Shown here piece by piece: positions 6,592-14,528 of a DNA stretch of 19,260 nt. The position numbers and the translations under genes are program-made. This DNA comes from CAZVEV01 sp964625865 (lineage in GTDB: Bacteria > Planctomycetota > Phycisphaerae > SM23-33). The stretch covers positions 1-19,260 of the forward strand of contig CAZVEV010000092.1 in the NCBI GenBank assembly GCA_964625865.1, read 5' to 3'. The notes beneath the pieces were generated by a model. That model did no database searches, had not been told where the DNA came from, and saw nothing but the letters and a program-made list of their open reading frames with translations. Positions within the stretch are counted from its first letter, which is position 1; the number at the start of each line of letters is the position of its first letter.

Positions 6592-7878
6592 CTATGCCCG
6601 TCTGCGCTTGCGGACGTACCGGCCGAGGCCGGCGACGCTCAGCCCGACGGCCAGCATCGTCAGCGGCTCGGGGATGAGGCGGTACGTGCCCTGGATGTCG
6701 TCCACTCGCAGGCCCGTGGGGTTGGCCGAGCCGCCGGCGCCGGGGGCGTTGTTGAGGGCAAAATCCAGCGTGTTCACGCCGTGCTTGAAACCGCTTGTGA
6801 TGCTGAACGGTGTCAGTGACCCGAACTGGGCCGTATTCGTCTGCCCCGTGGATGTCCCGTTGATCAGGATATCCTGGCCCTGATTGTCCGTTCCCCACCG
6901 GCCGGCGATTGAGACCGTGGACAGGTCGGCGTCGTTCGGGACTGTGAATGACGTGCGGTAGGTGTAGTTACCAGGAACGTCGGTCACATTGTTCTGGGGA
7001 CTGATCCAGCGAGAATCGGCGTCGTTGTTCACCCATGCTCCAGGAATGCTCGCCGGCGTCACCGCGTCAAACGGCGTCGGGCGTGCGTCGGGGACACTGG
7101 TGAGGTCGTAGTGTGTGTCCGTAGCCCCGCCACTCAGCGCATTGCCCGAGCCATCCACGCCGGTGTTGAACAGGTCCGTAATCGCGAAGATATCGGACTG
7201 ATCGTACAAGGCCTCCAGGAGGAAGTTGTCCACCGTCCCCTGGGCGTCTTCGTACTTGCCGAACCCGACGCGATTGATCGTGGGCGTCCCGGAGAACGTC
7301 ACCGGCCCGCGGATGCTGCTGCCCTCGAAGAACCACTCCGCCGTCCAGGCGGCCTGCGTGTCGAGCACGACCTTGAGGTTGACCGTCCCCGCCGCCGTGC
7401 CGTGGTTGGCCCCGCCCGCGGTTCCGGGCCCGAGGAACGTCTGCACGTCTGCGACCCCTACGCGGCGCACGCGCTGGAGCATCCAGGCCGTGGTGCCGTT
7501 GCCCATGAAAGCGTTCGTCGTGCCGCTCCCCGATGCGAACCCGAGGGAGAACCAGTCGGAGACGTCCGTGCCCACGTTGGGATTCACGTCGAGCGACACG
7601 GTGTAGACATTCCCTGCCGAGGGCGCAAAGGGCAGCCAGGCGTTCCGGTTGCCGCCCCCGGCATTCGATCCGTCCGCCTTCCACGCCGCCCCGCCGGTCG
7701 AGGCGAGCCAGGTCTCGCCGCCCGGGCGAACGTCTGGCGCCTGACCGTTCAGATTCGTGCCGCCGGACCCGCCAAAGTCGTCCGAATAGACGGTCAACAC
7801 CGCACCGGCCGAGGTGGGCAGGGCGAGCAGGGCTGCGGCTGCGATGAACACCACCACGTGAAATCTGCTGCATCTCAT
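6592..7878 (-). CDS. Large secreted PEP-CTERM protein with LamG-like and galactose-binding-like regions
   Basis: This is a 428-residue exported protein. The frame is open to 7959, but ATG 7878 is chosen because GAGGAG lies 7-10 nt upstream and the signal peptide (RFHVVVFIAAAALLALPTSAGA) starts here. Residues about 27-240 are beta-rich with SDDFGG, GETWLAS and WFSLGFASG, resembling a laminin-G/concanavalin-like fold. Residues about 250-398 resemble a second beta-sandwich module frequent in planctomycete PEP-CTERM proteins (NYTYRTSF, GRWGTDNQGQDILING, NTLDFALNN, PTGLRVD); this recognition is from memory. The C-terminus has IPEP (402-405), a hydrophobic helix and KRRR, a standard exosortase sorting tail. 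It is probably a surface or extracellular-matrix protein. It has its own TTGACA promoter upstream. Confidence 0.86.
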   Translation of the reverse strand: MRCSRFHVVVFIAAAALLALPTSAGAVLTVYSDDFGGSGGTNLNGQAPDVRPGGETWLASTGGAAWKADGSNAGGGNRNAWLPFAPSAGNVYTVSLDVNPNVGTDVSDWFSLGFASGSGTTNAFMGNGTTAWMLQRVRRVGVADVQTFLGPGTAGGANHGTAAGTVNLKVVLDTQAAWTAEWFFEGSSIRGPVTFSGTPTINRVGFGKYEDAQGTVDNFLLEALYDQSDIFAITDLFNTGVDGSGNALSGGATDTHYDLTSVPDARPTPFDAVTPASIPGAWVNNDADSRWISPQNNVTDVPGNYTYRTSFTVPNDADLSTVSIAGRWGTDNQGQDILINGTSTGQTNTAQFGSLTPFSITSGFKHGVNTLDFALNNAPGAGGSANPTGLRVDDIQGTYRLIPEPLTMLAVGLSVAGLGRYVRKRRRA

Positions 7879-7981
7879 GATGTCACTCCTCAGTTTTGTC
7901 AGTTGTTCAGGTGCCTGGGCGAGCCGTTCGCCGTTGAATCCGACGTGACTCGTCCACATCCTTGCACTGGGATTTCACTTT

Positions 7982-7997
7982 ACGCCGCCTACGGCGT
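7982..7997 (-). promoter_or_regulatory. Leader hairpin of the large PEP-CTERM gene
   Basis: ACGCCG (7982-7987) and CGGCGT (7992-7997) form a GC-rich 6-bp stem with a 4-nt loop about 105 nt before the start codon, inside the predicted untranslated leader. Its role is unknown. Confidence 0.3.
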
Positions 7998-8041
7998 CCC
8001 AGATGGCCTCCAGTTCGCGATCTCCATGAACTGTTCCTTAC

Positions 8042-8070
8042 ATGTTAATCGATCTCGAAGGTTCTGTCAA
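8042..8070 (-). promoter_or_regulatory. sigma70-type promoter for the large PEP-CTERM gene
   Basis: On the minus strand, a perfect TTGACA (8070-8065), 17 nt, then TAACAT (8047-8042). The start codon at 7878 is about 160 nt downstream. Confidence 0.55.
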
Positions 8071-8361
8071 GAAGAATCTCCGGCCCAAACACCGCTTTCT
8101 TCCCATCGCCACGGCGGTCAATCGCAGGCCCCAGATGAGCGAAACCCCTCACCCGCCTTTCCCGACAGGCGCTTGCCCCGTCACATTAACCGGTTCAGCG
8201 TTTCCCTTAACAGTCTCGGCACCGTTACTATGAGTTTGCCAGGGCTCGGAGTCGAATCTCCACCGAATCGTCGGGGGATTGGGATCGTTGTTGACGAGAT
8301 CAGATGAATCGATACGCGCCGTTGCGTCATTGGGTGCAACACTCCACCCGTTCAAACCGAC

Positions 8362-8535
8362 TGCACTGAGCCGTCGGGGTACTTGATGGACCTGGCCCGT
8401 TCTCTGCAGCCGGTGGGCACGCGGCAACTGTACGTGCGTCGTCGACCAACGCGTCCTCCACGTCATGTGGACTTGCAGGTGGCGGCCTCGGCGGTGACGC
8501 TGTTCTCGCCGTGGCTGTCGGACAAGAAGTGGGTA
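8362..8535 (+). pseudogene. Possible transposase remnant (about 58 codons)
   Basis: One plus frame reads through CTEPSGYLMDLARSLQPVGT, RQLYVRRRPTRPPRHVDLQ and VAASAVTLFSPW. The arginine/proline-rich run followed by beta-strand VDLQVAASAVTL resembles the middle of IS4-type transposases of planctomycetes. This is recognition from memory and weak. There is no start, no catalytic residue and no terminal repeat. The frame runs straight into the palindrome at 8533. It could also be chance open frame in GC-rich DNA. Confidence 0.25.
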
Positions 8536-8607
8536 GGGCGTGCAACTGTGTTGCACGCGGGACGGCCAGGCTGGTCCTTCCGCGTGCAACACCGTTGCAC
8601 GCCCTAC
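8533..8607. repeat. Large nested palindromic element (28-bp arms)
   Basis: Arms 8533-8560 and 8580-8607 are inverted copies over 28 bp with a single mismatch, separated by 19 nt. Each arm is itself a hairpin: GCGTGCAAC and GTTGCACGC around a 3-nt loop. The whole can fold as one long stem or as two side-by-side stem-loops. The design resembles REP/BIME or MITE-like mobile palindromes. Confidence 0.85.
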
Positions 8608-8677
8608 AGCCACAACGCCTCCCCCGTTCGCCTTGAATGCGGGAAGCAATGCGGTGGCGGGGGTGGGGGCGGGGAGG

Positions 8678-8683
8678 TATAAT
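8678..8683 (+). promoter_or_regulatory. -10 box of the six-gene operon
   Basis: A perfect TATAAT lies about 65 nt before the chosen start codon at 8749. No good -35 is present at the normal distance; that position is occupied by a G-rich tract (8652-8677). The promoter may need an activator or an alternative sigma factor contact. Confidence 0.45.
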
Positions 8684-8748
8684 TCATGGTTTGTGCCGGG
8701 CCACGGACGGGGCCGGATCGACTGGTGACCTTCATGCGGAGTCATGTC

Positions 8749-11307
8749 ATGCAAAACAGCGTTTGCAGGCGTTTGGGAGTGTTGGCGGGTCTGGTGGCGG
8801 CGGCTTCGGCGACGGCTGGCCTGGCGGCCGGGCCGGTGGGGGCTGTTGCGGCGCTGGCTGATGCGAAGGTGCAGCAGGACTTTCCGGCGATCTGCGTCGA
8901 CCGCGACGGGACGCCGTGGGTGGCGTACGTGGCGTGGGACGGCAAGGCCGACGTGCTGAAGGTCGCCCGGGGGGGCGGCGGCACGCTGAAGCCCGTCGCG
9001 ACGCTCGCCGGGCCGGGCGTGATCCATCAGCCGGCCATCGCATGCGACGGGGCGGGCGTGATCTGGGTCGTTTGGTCACAGGTCAACGCCCGGAACGTGA
9101 TGGACCTGCACGCGAGGAAGATTGACGCGGCCCGCAAGGTCTCGCCGAAGACGCTGACGCTCGCGACGTCGTCCGGCGGCGACGTGTTTGCCGATGCGGG
9201 CACGGACCGCCAGGGTCGCGTGTGGGCGGCGTGGCAGGCGTTTGACGCCGGCTACAGCGACATCTTCGTCCGCACGTGCGAGTCGGGGGCTGCCCAGTGG
9301 GGCAAGCCTATCCGCGTCACGTCAGACGCCGCGGGCGACTGGGAGCCGCGGCTGGCCTTCGGTGCGGCCGGAGCGGCGGTGGCGTTCGACTCGTCACGAA
9401 GCGGCAACTACGACGTGTACCTGGCCACGGTAACGGCGAGAGGCACGGTCAAGGTCACGCAGGTCACCAACACGCCTCGCTACGAAGGCCGTGCCTCCGT
9501 TGCCGCGGCGGCTGACGGCAAGGGATACTGGATGGCGTGGGAGAACGGCCGCGAGCGCTGGGGCCGCGACACGCGAGGCGTCGGCGGGAACATCGGCCTG
9601 AACGCAGCCAAGATCGTCGAAGTGGCGTATGTCGATGCGGCCACGGGCAAGGTCACGGCGGCGGCGAATCCGACATCCGCGATCAAGGCCGCCGCGACCG
9701 CGCCGCCGGCCAAGAACCCCGCGAAGAAGCCGGCGAAGCAGCCGGCCAAGAAACGCCGCCCGGCCGGTGCGGGCGTGCTGAACCTCCCGGAGATCGCCGT
9801 CGACGCCGGCGGCGTGCCGTGGCTGGCGTGCAGGGTCTTCAAGGCGACGAACTGGCGGATCGCCCTGACGAAGTACGACACCGGCGCCAAGGCCTGGGCC
9901 AAAGCCGTCGCCCTCCCGAACAGCACGTTCGGCCAGGACCGCCACGCCAGTTGGGCCGGCGGGGCGACGTGGCTGGCCTGGCCGTCGGACAAGCGAACGA
10001 ACAAGGCGGCGCGGGTTTCAGGCGTGTACGTGGCGAAGATCGACGCGTCCACCGCGCCGGGCCCCGCGGCCGCACCGGCCGCAAAGAAGGCCCCCGCCCC
10101 CGCCAAGCGCGTGGCCACCTGGGGCGCCAATACGCCCGAACGCCGGCGATCCGACCGCCACACCTGGACGCCGGCGGGCACGAAGTACGGCCTGTACTGG
10201 GGCGACTACCACCGCCACACGGACGTGTCGAACTGTCGCACGCCCGACGACGGCTGCATCGTCGAGCAGTACCGCTACGCCGTCGACATCGGCAGGCTGG
10301 ACTTCATGGGCCCCAGCGACCACACGGACGTCGGCAAGCCGTACCATCCTTACGAGTGGTGGTGCAATCAGAAGCTGGCGGACGTGTTCTTCTCGCCGGG
10401 CTTCTTCACGTCCTTCTACGTTTACGAGCGCGAGCAGAAATGGCCCTGGGGGCACCGCAACGTGATCTTCGCCGAGCGCGGCGCGCCGGTGGTCTACATC
10501 AAGCGGGCCCTCTACAAGTCCATGCCGTGGCAGGCCGTCTTCCCCGTCCGCGACGGCGGCGCGGAGATCTCGCCCGAGGAGTTGTGGGCAATCCTCCGCA
10601 AGTACGGCCGCCCCGTAACGGTGATCAGCCACACGGGGGCCACCGGCATGGGTACGAACTGGGACGGCTACAAGGCCATCGACAACGCCGTCGAGAACGT
10701 CGTCGAGATCTACCAGGGCGCCCGCGTGAGCTACGAGGGGATCAACACGCCCCAGCCGACGGTGGGCTTCCCGAAGGGCAAGCAGCTCAAGGCCGACGCC
10801 CACGGGTCGGTCAAGACGGGCAAGGACTTCGGCAGGTATAACAAGGGCGTGTACCAGAACGCCCTGAGCAATGGCTGGAAGCTCGGCGTGTTCATCAACT
10901 CCGACCACATCTCGACGAATACGAGCTTCGGCGGGGTCTACGCCGAGTCGTCCTCGCGCGAGGACATCATCAAGGCCATCAACGCCCGGCGGACCATCGC
11001 GGGGACCGACAAGATCTTCATCGAATTCACCTGCAACGGGCGCCTGCTGGGGTCGATCTTCGAGACGACGGACAAGCCGACGATGAAGATCGCGGTGCGC
11101 GGCACGGCGAAGCTGCGGGCGGTGACAATCGTGCGGAACGAGAAGGACCTCAAGCGTTTCACGCCGGCCGATACGAAGGACTTCAGCGTGACGTTCACCG
11201 ACGAGTCGCCGGTTGCGGGCGAGAATCGCTACTACGTCCGCGTCGAGCAGGTTGACGGCAACATGGGCTGGGCCTCGCCGGTCTGGGTGACGTTCAAGGG
11301 CAGGTGA
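8749..11307 (+). CDS. Exported beta-propeller/DUF3604 (PHP-like) protein A
   Basis: This is an 852-residue protein. The frame opens at 8686, but ATG 8749 has GGAG 7 nt upstream and begins the signal peptide (RRLGVLAGLVAAASATAGLAAG). Residues about 38-430 hold repeated strands such as DFPAICVDRDGTPWVAYV, QPAIACDGAGVIWVVWSQ and WEPRLAFGAAGAAVAFD, which suggest a sialidase/TolB-like beta-propeller. An Ala/Lys/Pro-rich insert (about 310-343) and linker (434-455) follow. Residues about 480-850 match DUF3604, with YWGDYHRHTD (His488, His490), DHTD (524-527), GHRN (His569), SHTGATGMGT (His628) and SDH (His720). The HxH and spaced His/Asp resemble PHP-type metallo-phosphoesterases, so a periplasmic hydrolase is likely. 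The substrate is unknown. First gene of the operon; its stop overlaps the next start (TGATG). Closely related to the protein at 15482-18013. Confidence 0.85.
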   Translation: MQNSVCRRLGVLAGLVAAASATAGLAAGPVGAVAALADAKVQQDFPAICVDRDGTPWVAYVAWDGKADVLKVARGGGGTLKPVATLAGPGVIHQPAIACDGAGVIWVVWSQVNARNVMDLHARKIDAARKVSPKTLTLATSSGGDVFADAGTDRQGRVWAAWQAFDAGYSDIFVRTCESGAAQWGKPIRVTSDAAGDWEPRLAFGAAGAAVAFDSSRSGNYDVYLATVTARGTVKVTQVTNTPRYEGRASVAAAADGKGYWMAWENGRERWGRDTRGVGGNIGLNAAKIVEVAYVDAATGKVTAAANPTSAIKAAATAPPAKNPAKKPAKQPAKKRRPAGAGVLNLPEIAVDAGGVPWLACRVFKATNWRIALTKYDTGAKAWAKAVALPNSTFGQDRHASWAGGATWLAWPSDKRTNKAARVSGVYVAKIDASTAPGPAAAPAAKKAPAPAKRVATWGANTPERRRSDRHTWTPAGTKYGLYWGDYHRHTDVSNCRTPDDGCIVEQYRYAVDIGRLDFMGPSDHTDVGKPYHPYEWWCNQKLADVFFSPGFFTSFYVYEREQKWPWGHRNVIFAERGAPVVYIKRALYKSMPWQAVFPVRDGGAEISPEELWAILRKYGRPVTVISHTGATGMGTNWDGYKAIDNAVENVVEIYQGARVSYEGINTPQPTVGFPKGKQLKADAHGSVKTGKDFGRYNKGVYQNALSNGWKLGVFINSDHISTNTSFGGVYAESSSREDIIKAINARRTIAGTDKIFIEFTCNGRLLGSIFETTDKPTMKIAVRGTAKLRAVTIVRNEKDLKRFTPADTKDFSVTFTDESPVAGENRYYVRVEQVDGNMGWASPVWVTFKGR

Positions 11308-12611
11308 TGCGGAAGCGACGGAATCGTGGGCGGCCGGCGCGCGGCGCGGCGATCGCGGTCCTGCTGGCTGTGGGGGCGGCGCCTGCGGGCGCGGGGGTGA
11401 CCCTCGCACGCGCCGAGCAGGAGACCACATTCGCCATCACGTCCGAGGGGCTGGAGATCACGTACGTCACGACGTTCAACAGGCCGGCGGCCTTCATCGA
11501 GCAGATGCGCATGGACGCCGACGGGGACGGGAGGGTCTCTCGCAACGAGCAGGAGCGGTACTTCGAGGACCTCGCGGGCAACCTGTCGGCGGGGCTGGAT
11601 CTGAGCATCAACGGGCGGGCCGTCAAACTCACCCCCGCGGGCCCGCCGGATCTGACCGTCCTGAACGACAAGCGGTCCTTCGAGAAGGTCTATCGCTTCA
11701 TCGTCCCCCATCCGGAGGGCTGGCCCGACGGGGCCGTCGTCGAGTTCCACAACGACAACTACCTGGACTTCGCCGGGAACACCGTGGTCGAGATCGATCC
11801 CGGCGACGAGGCCGACCTCGACTACGACTCGCGGTGGGAGAAGACTGACCAAGCGGACGGGCGGGCCGAGGCGGCCGAGCGCGACGTGACGTTCCGCTAT
11901 CGCGGCGGCACGGGCAAGTGGGAGCGTCCGGCCGACTTCGCGCCGGGCCTGGGCGCAGCCGGCAGTGACGGACCGGGGAGCGACGTGCTCCCGACGGGAA
12001 TGACGCCCGCGACCGTTGCGCTGGCCGCACTGGGACTCACCGCCGTCTTCTGCGTGATCTGGACGATCGCCCGCAGGCTCCGCGGCCTGCCGTGGCGACG
12101 AGTGATTCTCGAGTCGGCGCTGCCGCTGGCATTGGCCGTGTGTTACGCCACGTTCACGACGGATCGGGCAGCCGACGCGACCCCGCCGGAATGGGCCGCG
12201 ACGCAGATCTTCCAGGACCTGCACCGCACCATCTACCGCGCGTTCGACGCCAAGACCGAAAGCGAGATCTACGACACGCTGGCCGAGGGGCTGACCGGTG
12301 AGATCCTCGACGAGGTCTACAGCGAGGTCTACGAGGCCTTCGCCAGCCGAAACAGCGGCGGCGGGCGGTTCAGTGTTCGCCGCGTCAAGCCGATCGCCAC
12401 CACCGTCCTGCCGGCCGACGGCAAGCCGAGCCCGGCGTATCGCGTGCGGTATCGCTGGCGGGTTTACGGCCGCGTGACCCACTCAGGTCACACGCATGCA
12501 CGCACCAACGAATACGAGGCGGTGTACCTGGTCACCCGCACGCCCGACGGGTGGCGGATCGCCGGCTCCCACGTCCGACAGAACAAGCGCGTCAGGGTGG
12601 GCGAGTCATGA
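11307..12611 (+). CDS. Membrane-anchored EF-hand protein with NTF2-like C-terminal domain (ABC-linked, uncharacterised)
   Basis: This is a 434-residue protein. ATG 11307 shares one base with the preceding TGA; AGGGCAGG lies just upstream. It has an N-terminal signal sequence (about 12-30), then an exported region with a canonical EF-hand loop DADGDGRVSRNE (70-81) and a strand-rich part to about 200. Two predicted transmembrane helices follow (about 235-256 and 266-284). The C-terminal domain (about 295-430) includes LHRTIYRAFDAKTESEIYDTL and GHTHARTNEYEAVY (394-407), then WRIAGSHV, which looks like an NTF2/Tim44-like fold. I recall similar proteins beside MacB-type ABC transporters with ZnuA-like lipoproteins, but no function is established. 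The His-containing segment and the EF-hand suggest ion binding. The stop overlaps the ATPase start by 4 nt (ATGA). Confidence 0.75.
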   Translation: MRKRRNRGRPARGAAIAVLLAVGAAPAGAGVTLARAEQETTFAITSEGLEITYVTTFNRPAAFIEQMRMDADGDGRVSRNEQERYFEDLAGNLSAGLDLSINGRAVKLTPAGPPDLTVLNDKRSFEKVYRFIVPHPEGWPDGAVVEFHNDNYLDFAGNTVVEIDPGDEADLDYDSRWEKTDQADGRAEAAERDVTFRYRGGTGKWERPADFAPGLGAAGSDGPGSDVLPTGMTPATVALAALGLTAVFCVIWTIARRLRGLPWRRVILESALPLALAVCYATFTTDRAADATPPEWAATQIFQDLHRTIYRAFDAKTESEIYDTLAEGLTGEILDEVYSEVYEAFASRNSGGGRFSVRRVKPIATTVLPADGKPSPAYRVRYRWRVYGRVTHSGHTHARTNEYEAVYLVTRTPDGWRIAGSHVRQNKRVRVGES

Positions 12612-13276
12612 TCGAGTTTGCGAACGTCCACTTTGCCTGGCCGGACAGTACATTTCGCCTGGCCGTGCCGTCGCTGCACGTCGAGGCGGGCGCCAAGACC
12701 GTCCTGACCGGGCCCAGCGGCTCGGGCAAGACCACGCTGCTGAACCTGGCGGCCGGCATCGTCCTGCCCGATGCGGGCACGGTGAGCGTGGGCGGGACGC
12801 CGGTCTCGACGCAGTCCGACCGGCAGCGGCGGAACTTCCGCGTCTCGAACGTCGGGCTGGTCTTCCAGGAGTTCGAGTTGCTCGAGTACCTGACCGTCCG
12901 CCAGAACATCCTCCTGCCCTACCGGATCACCCCGCAGTTGACGCTGACCGACGAGGTCCGCGACAGCGCCTCCGCCCTGGCCGCCACGGCCGGTATCAGC
13001 GAGACCCTCGATCGCCGCCCCCATCGCCTCAGCCACGGCGAGCGACAGCGCGCCGCGATATGCCGCGCCCTCGTGACCGACCCGAAGATCATCCTCGCCG
13101 ATGAACCGACCGGCAATCTGGACCCCGAGACCAGCCGCACCGTCGTCGACCTGCTGCTGGCCCAGACCGACGCGGCCGGCGCCACGCTGATGATGGTCAC
13201 GCACGACCACTCACTTCTGGACCGCTTCGACCGAAGGATCGACATCTCCGAGCTGCACCGGGAGGGCGACGCATGA
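12608..13276 (+). CDS. ABC transporter ATPase, LolD/MacB-type
   Basis: This 222-residue cytoplasmic ATPase has all core motifs: Walker A GPSGSGKT (35-42), Q-loop FQEF (Gln87), signature LSHGE (141-145; His replaces the usual first Gly), Walker B IILADE (161-166), D-loop NLDPE (170-174) and H-loop THD (His199). Overall it resembles LolD/MacB/FtsE ATPases (about 220-230 residues), which power mechanotransmission or lipoprotein extraction rather than conventional import. The frame is open upstream to 12551, but ATG 12608 is the natural start: homology begins at IEFANVHFAW and the ATGA overlap couples it to the preceding gene. Its own stop overlaps the permease start by 4 nt, so the two subunits should be made together. 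Confidence 0.93.
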   Translation: MIEFANVHFAWPDSTFRLAVPSLHVEAGAKTVLTGPSGSGKTTLLNLAAGIVLPDAGTVSVGGTPVSTQSDRQRRNFRVSNVGLVFQEFELLEYLTVRQNILLPYRITPQLTLTDEVRDSASALAATAGISETLDRRPHRLSHGERQRAAICRALVTDPKIILADEPTGNLDPETSRTVVDLLLAQTDAAGATLMMVTHDHSLLDRFDRRIDISELHREGDA

Positions 13277-14481
13277 ACAACGCCCTGCTGATGGCCTGTC
13301 GATACCTCGCCTACTACCGCGTGCGGACGGTCATCCTCGTGGTGTGCCTGGCGGTCGTACTGTTCCTTCCGCTGGCCGTCGGCGTGCTGACCCGCACGTA
13401 CAACCGCATGATGACCCGGCGGGCCGAAGCGACCCCGCTGGTGCTCGGCGCCCAGGGCAGCACGGTCGATCTCGTACTCAACACCGTCTACTTCAAGGGC
13501 CCACTCGACCGGCGGGTGACGATGGCGGAGGCCGACGCGGTAAGCGCCTCGGGCCTGGCCGACGCCGTGCCCATGTACGTCAGGTACTCCGCCGGCGGAC
13601 GGGCGATTGTCGGCACGACGCTGGACTACTTCGCCTTCCGCGGGCTGAGGCCCGCGCGCGGCACGCTGCCGCGAATGCTCGGTGACGTCGTACTCGGCGC
13701 CAGCGCGGCGCGGGCCCTCGGCGTGGACGTCGGCGACCGCCTGCTGTCCGACGACACCGACCTGTACAACCTGGCCTCGACGTATCCGTTGATGATGCGC
13801 GTCGTCGGCGTGCTCGATCAGGCGCAGACGGCCGACGACATGGTCGTCTTCGCCGACATCAAGACCGCGTGGGTCATCGAGGGGCTCGGCCACGGCCATG
13901 CTGATGCGCAAGCGATCAGGAATCCGATCATGCTCCGCGGGATCCGTGACAGGAACGTCACCCTGAGCGCCGCGGTCGATCAGTACACCGAGATCACGCC
14001 CGAGCGGCTGGACAGTTTCCACTTCCACGGCGACCTGAGCAGCTACCCGATAACCGGCGTGATCGCCCTGCCGCATGACGTCAAGAGCGAGACGATCCTG
14101 ACCGCCCGATACGCCCTTCGACAAGGCTCAGGGCAAGCCGCCGGCGGCTCGGGCGATGTCGCCACGATGCAGGCGGTGCGCCCGCGGAAGGTCGTTGCCG
14201 ACGTGATGGACGTCGTCTTCAAGGTCAAACGGTCGTTCGACGTGATCCTCGCGGTCGTGCTCGCAGCCACGGCGGGGCTGCTGGCCCTGGTGGTGCTGCT
14301 GTCGCTCCGCATCCGCCGGCGCGAGTTCCGCACGCTTCACCGGATCGGCTGTCGACGGTCGACCGTGCTGGCCCTGCAGGTCGCCGAAATCGCCCTGCTG
14401 GGAACGATGAGCCTGGCCCTGGCGGGCGGTCTGCTCGCCGCGGCCATGTGGTACGTTGTCAGATTCGACGTCTTACTGTAA
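13273..14481 (+). CDS. ABC transporter permease, FtsX/MacB-type
   Basis: This 402-residue inner-membrane protein has an N-terminal helix (about 18-40, VRTVILVVCLAVVLFLPLAVGVL). A large extracytoplasmic domain (about 45-310) follows, then the FtsX module: a helix at about 316-345 and, after the cytoplasmic RRREFRTLHRIGCRRS coupling segment, a long hydrophobic region at about 362-395. The protein ends there, so the usual fourth FtsX helix is not seen. ATG 13273 overlaps the ATPase stop (ATGA) and has GGGAGGG 6 nt upstream. Residues about 282-289 (RQGSGQAA) are encoded by a small palindromic repeat (14113-14134), probably an in-frame insertion. It should partner the upstream ATPase and the downstream metal-binding lipoprotein. 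Confidence 0.88.
   Translation: MNNALLMACRYLAYYRVRTVILVVCLAVVLFLPLAVGVLTRTYNRMMTRRAEATPLVLGAQGSTVDLVLNTVYFKGPLDRRVTMAEADAVSASGLADAVPMYVRYSAGGRAIVGTTLDYFAFRGLRPARGTLPRMLGDVVLGASAARALGVDVGDRLLSDDTDLYNLASTYPLMMRVVGVLDQAQTADDMVVFADIKTAWVIEGLGHGHADAQAIRNPIMLRGIRDRNVTLSAAVDQYTEITPERLDSFHFHGDLSSYPITGVIALPHDVKSETILTARYALRQGSGQAAGGSGDVATMQAVRPRKVVADVMDVVFKVKRSFDVILAVVLAATAGLLALVVLLSLRIRRREFRTLHRIGCRRSTVLALQVAEIALLGTMSLALAGGLLAAAMWYVVRFDVLL
14113..14134. repeat. Small palindromic repeat inside the permease gene
   Basis: A 22-nt element with GCCCT/AGGGC ends and core TTCGACAAGGCTC sits in frame and encodes part of a Gly/Gln/Ser-rich loop. From memory, CCTTCGACAAGGCTCAGGG-like sequences are dispersed in several bacterial genomes. 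Whether it is repeated in this genome cannot be seen here. Confidence 0.45.
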
Positions 14482-14528
14482 AGTCAGGCCCCAGCCATGC
14501 CGACCCGACACAACAACCGAGGTGAACG

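Larger units (their letters stand above)
7879..8748. other. Long intergenic region with regulatory and mobile-element debris
   Basis: This 870-bp gap has no intact gene I can support. It contains the leader and promoter of the minus PEP-CTERM gene, a stretch without recognisable features (about 8071-8360), a degenerate coding fragment (8362-8535), a large palindromic element (8533-8607), a G-rich tract (8652-8677) and the -10 box of the downstream operon. Confidence 0.55.

Noticed and set aside
6580..6600. Terminator between the convergent permease and PEP-CTERM genes
   Set aside because: Only 11 bp separate the stops and no stable hairpin was found there.
8248..8261. tRNA T-arm-like stem-loop (GGAG, TCGAAT, CTCC)
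   Set aside because: The stem is 4 bp and the loop 6 nt instead of 5 and 7, and no anticodon or acceptor arm is found nearby.
10018..12482. Two long minus-strand frames (470 and 416 codons) opposite the operon
   Set aside because: Both overlap each other and well-supported plus-strand genes, and show no recognisable motif or start signal.
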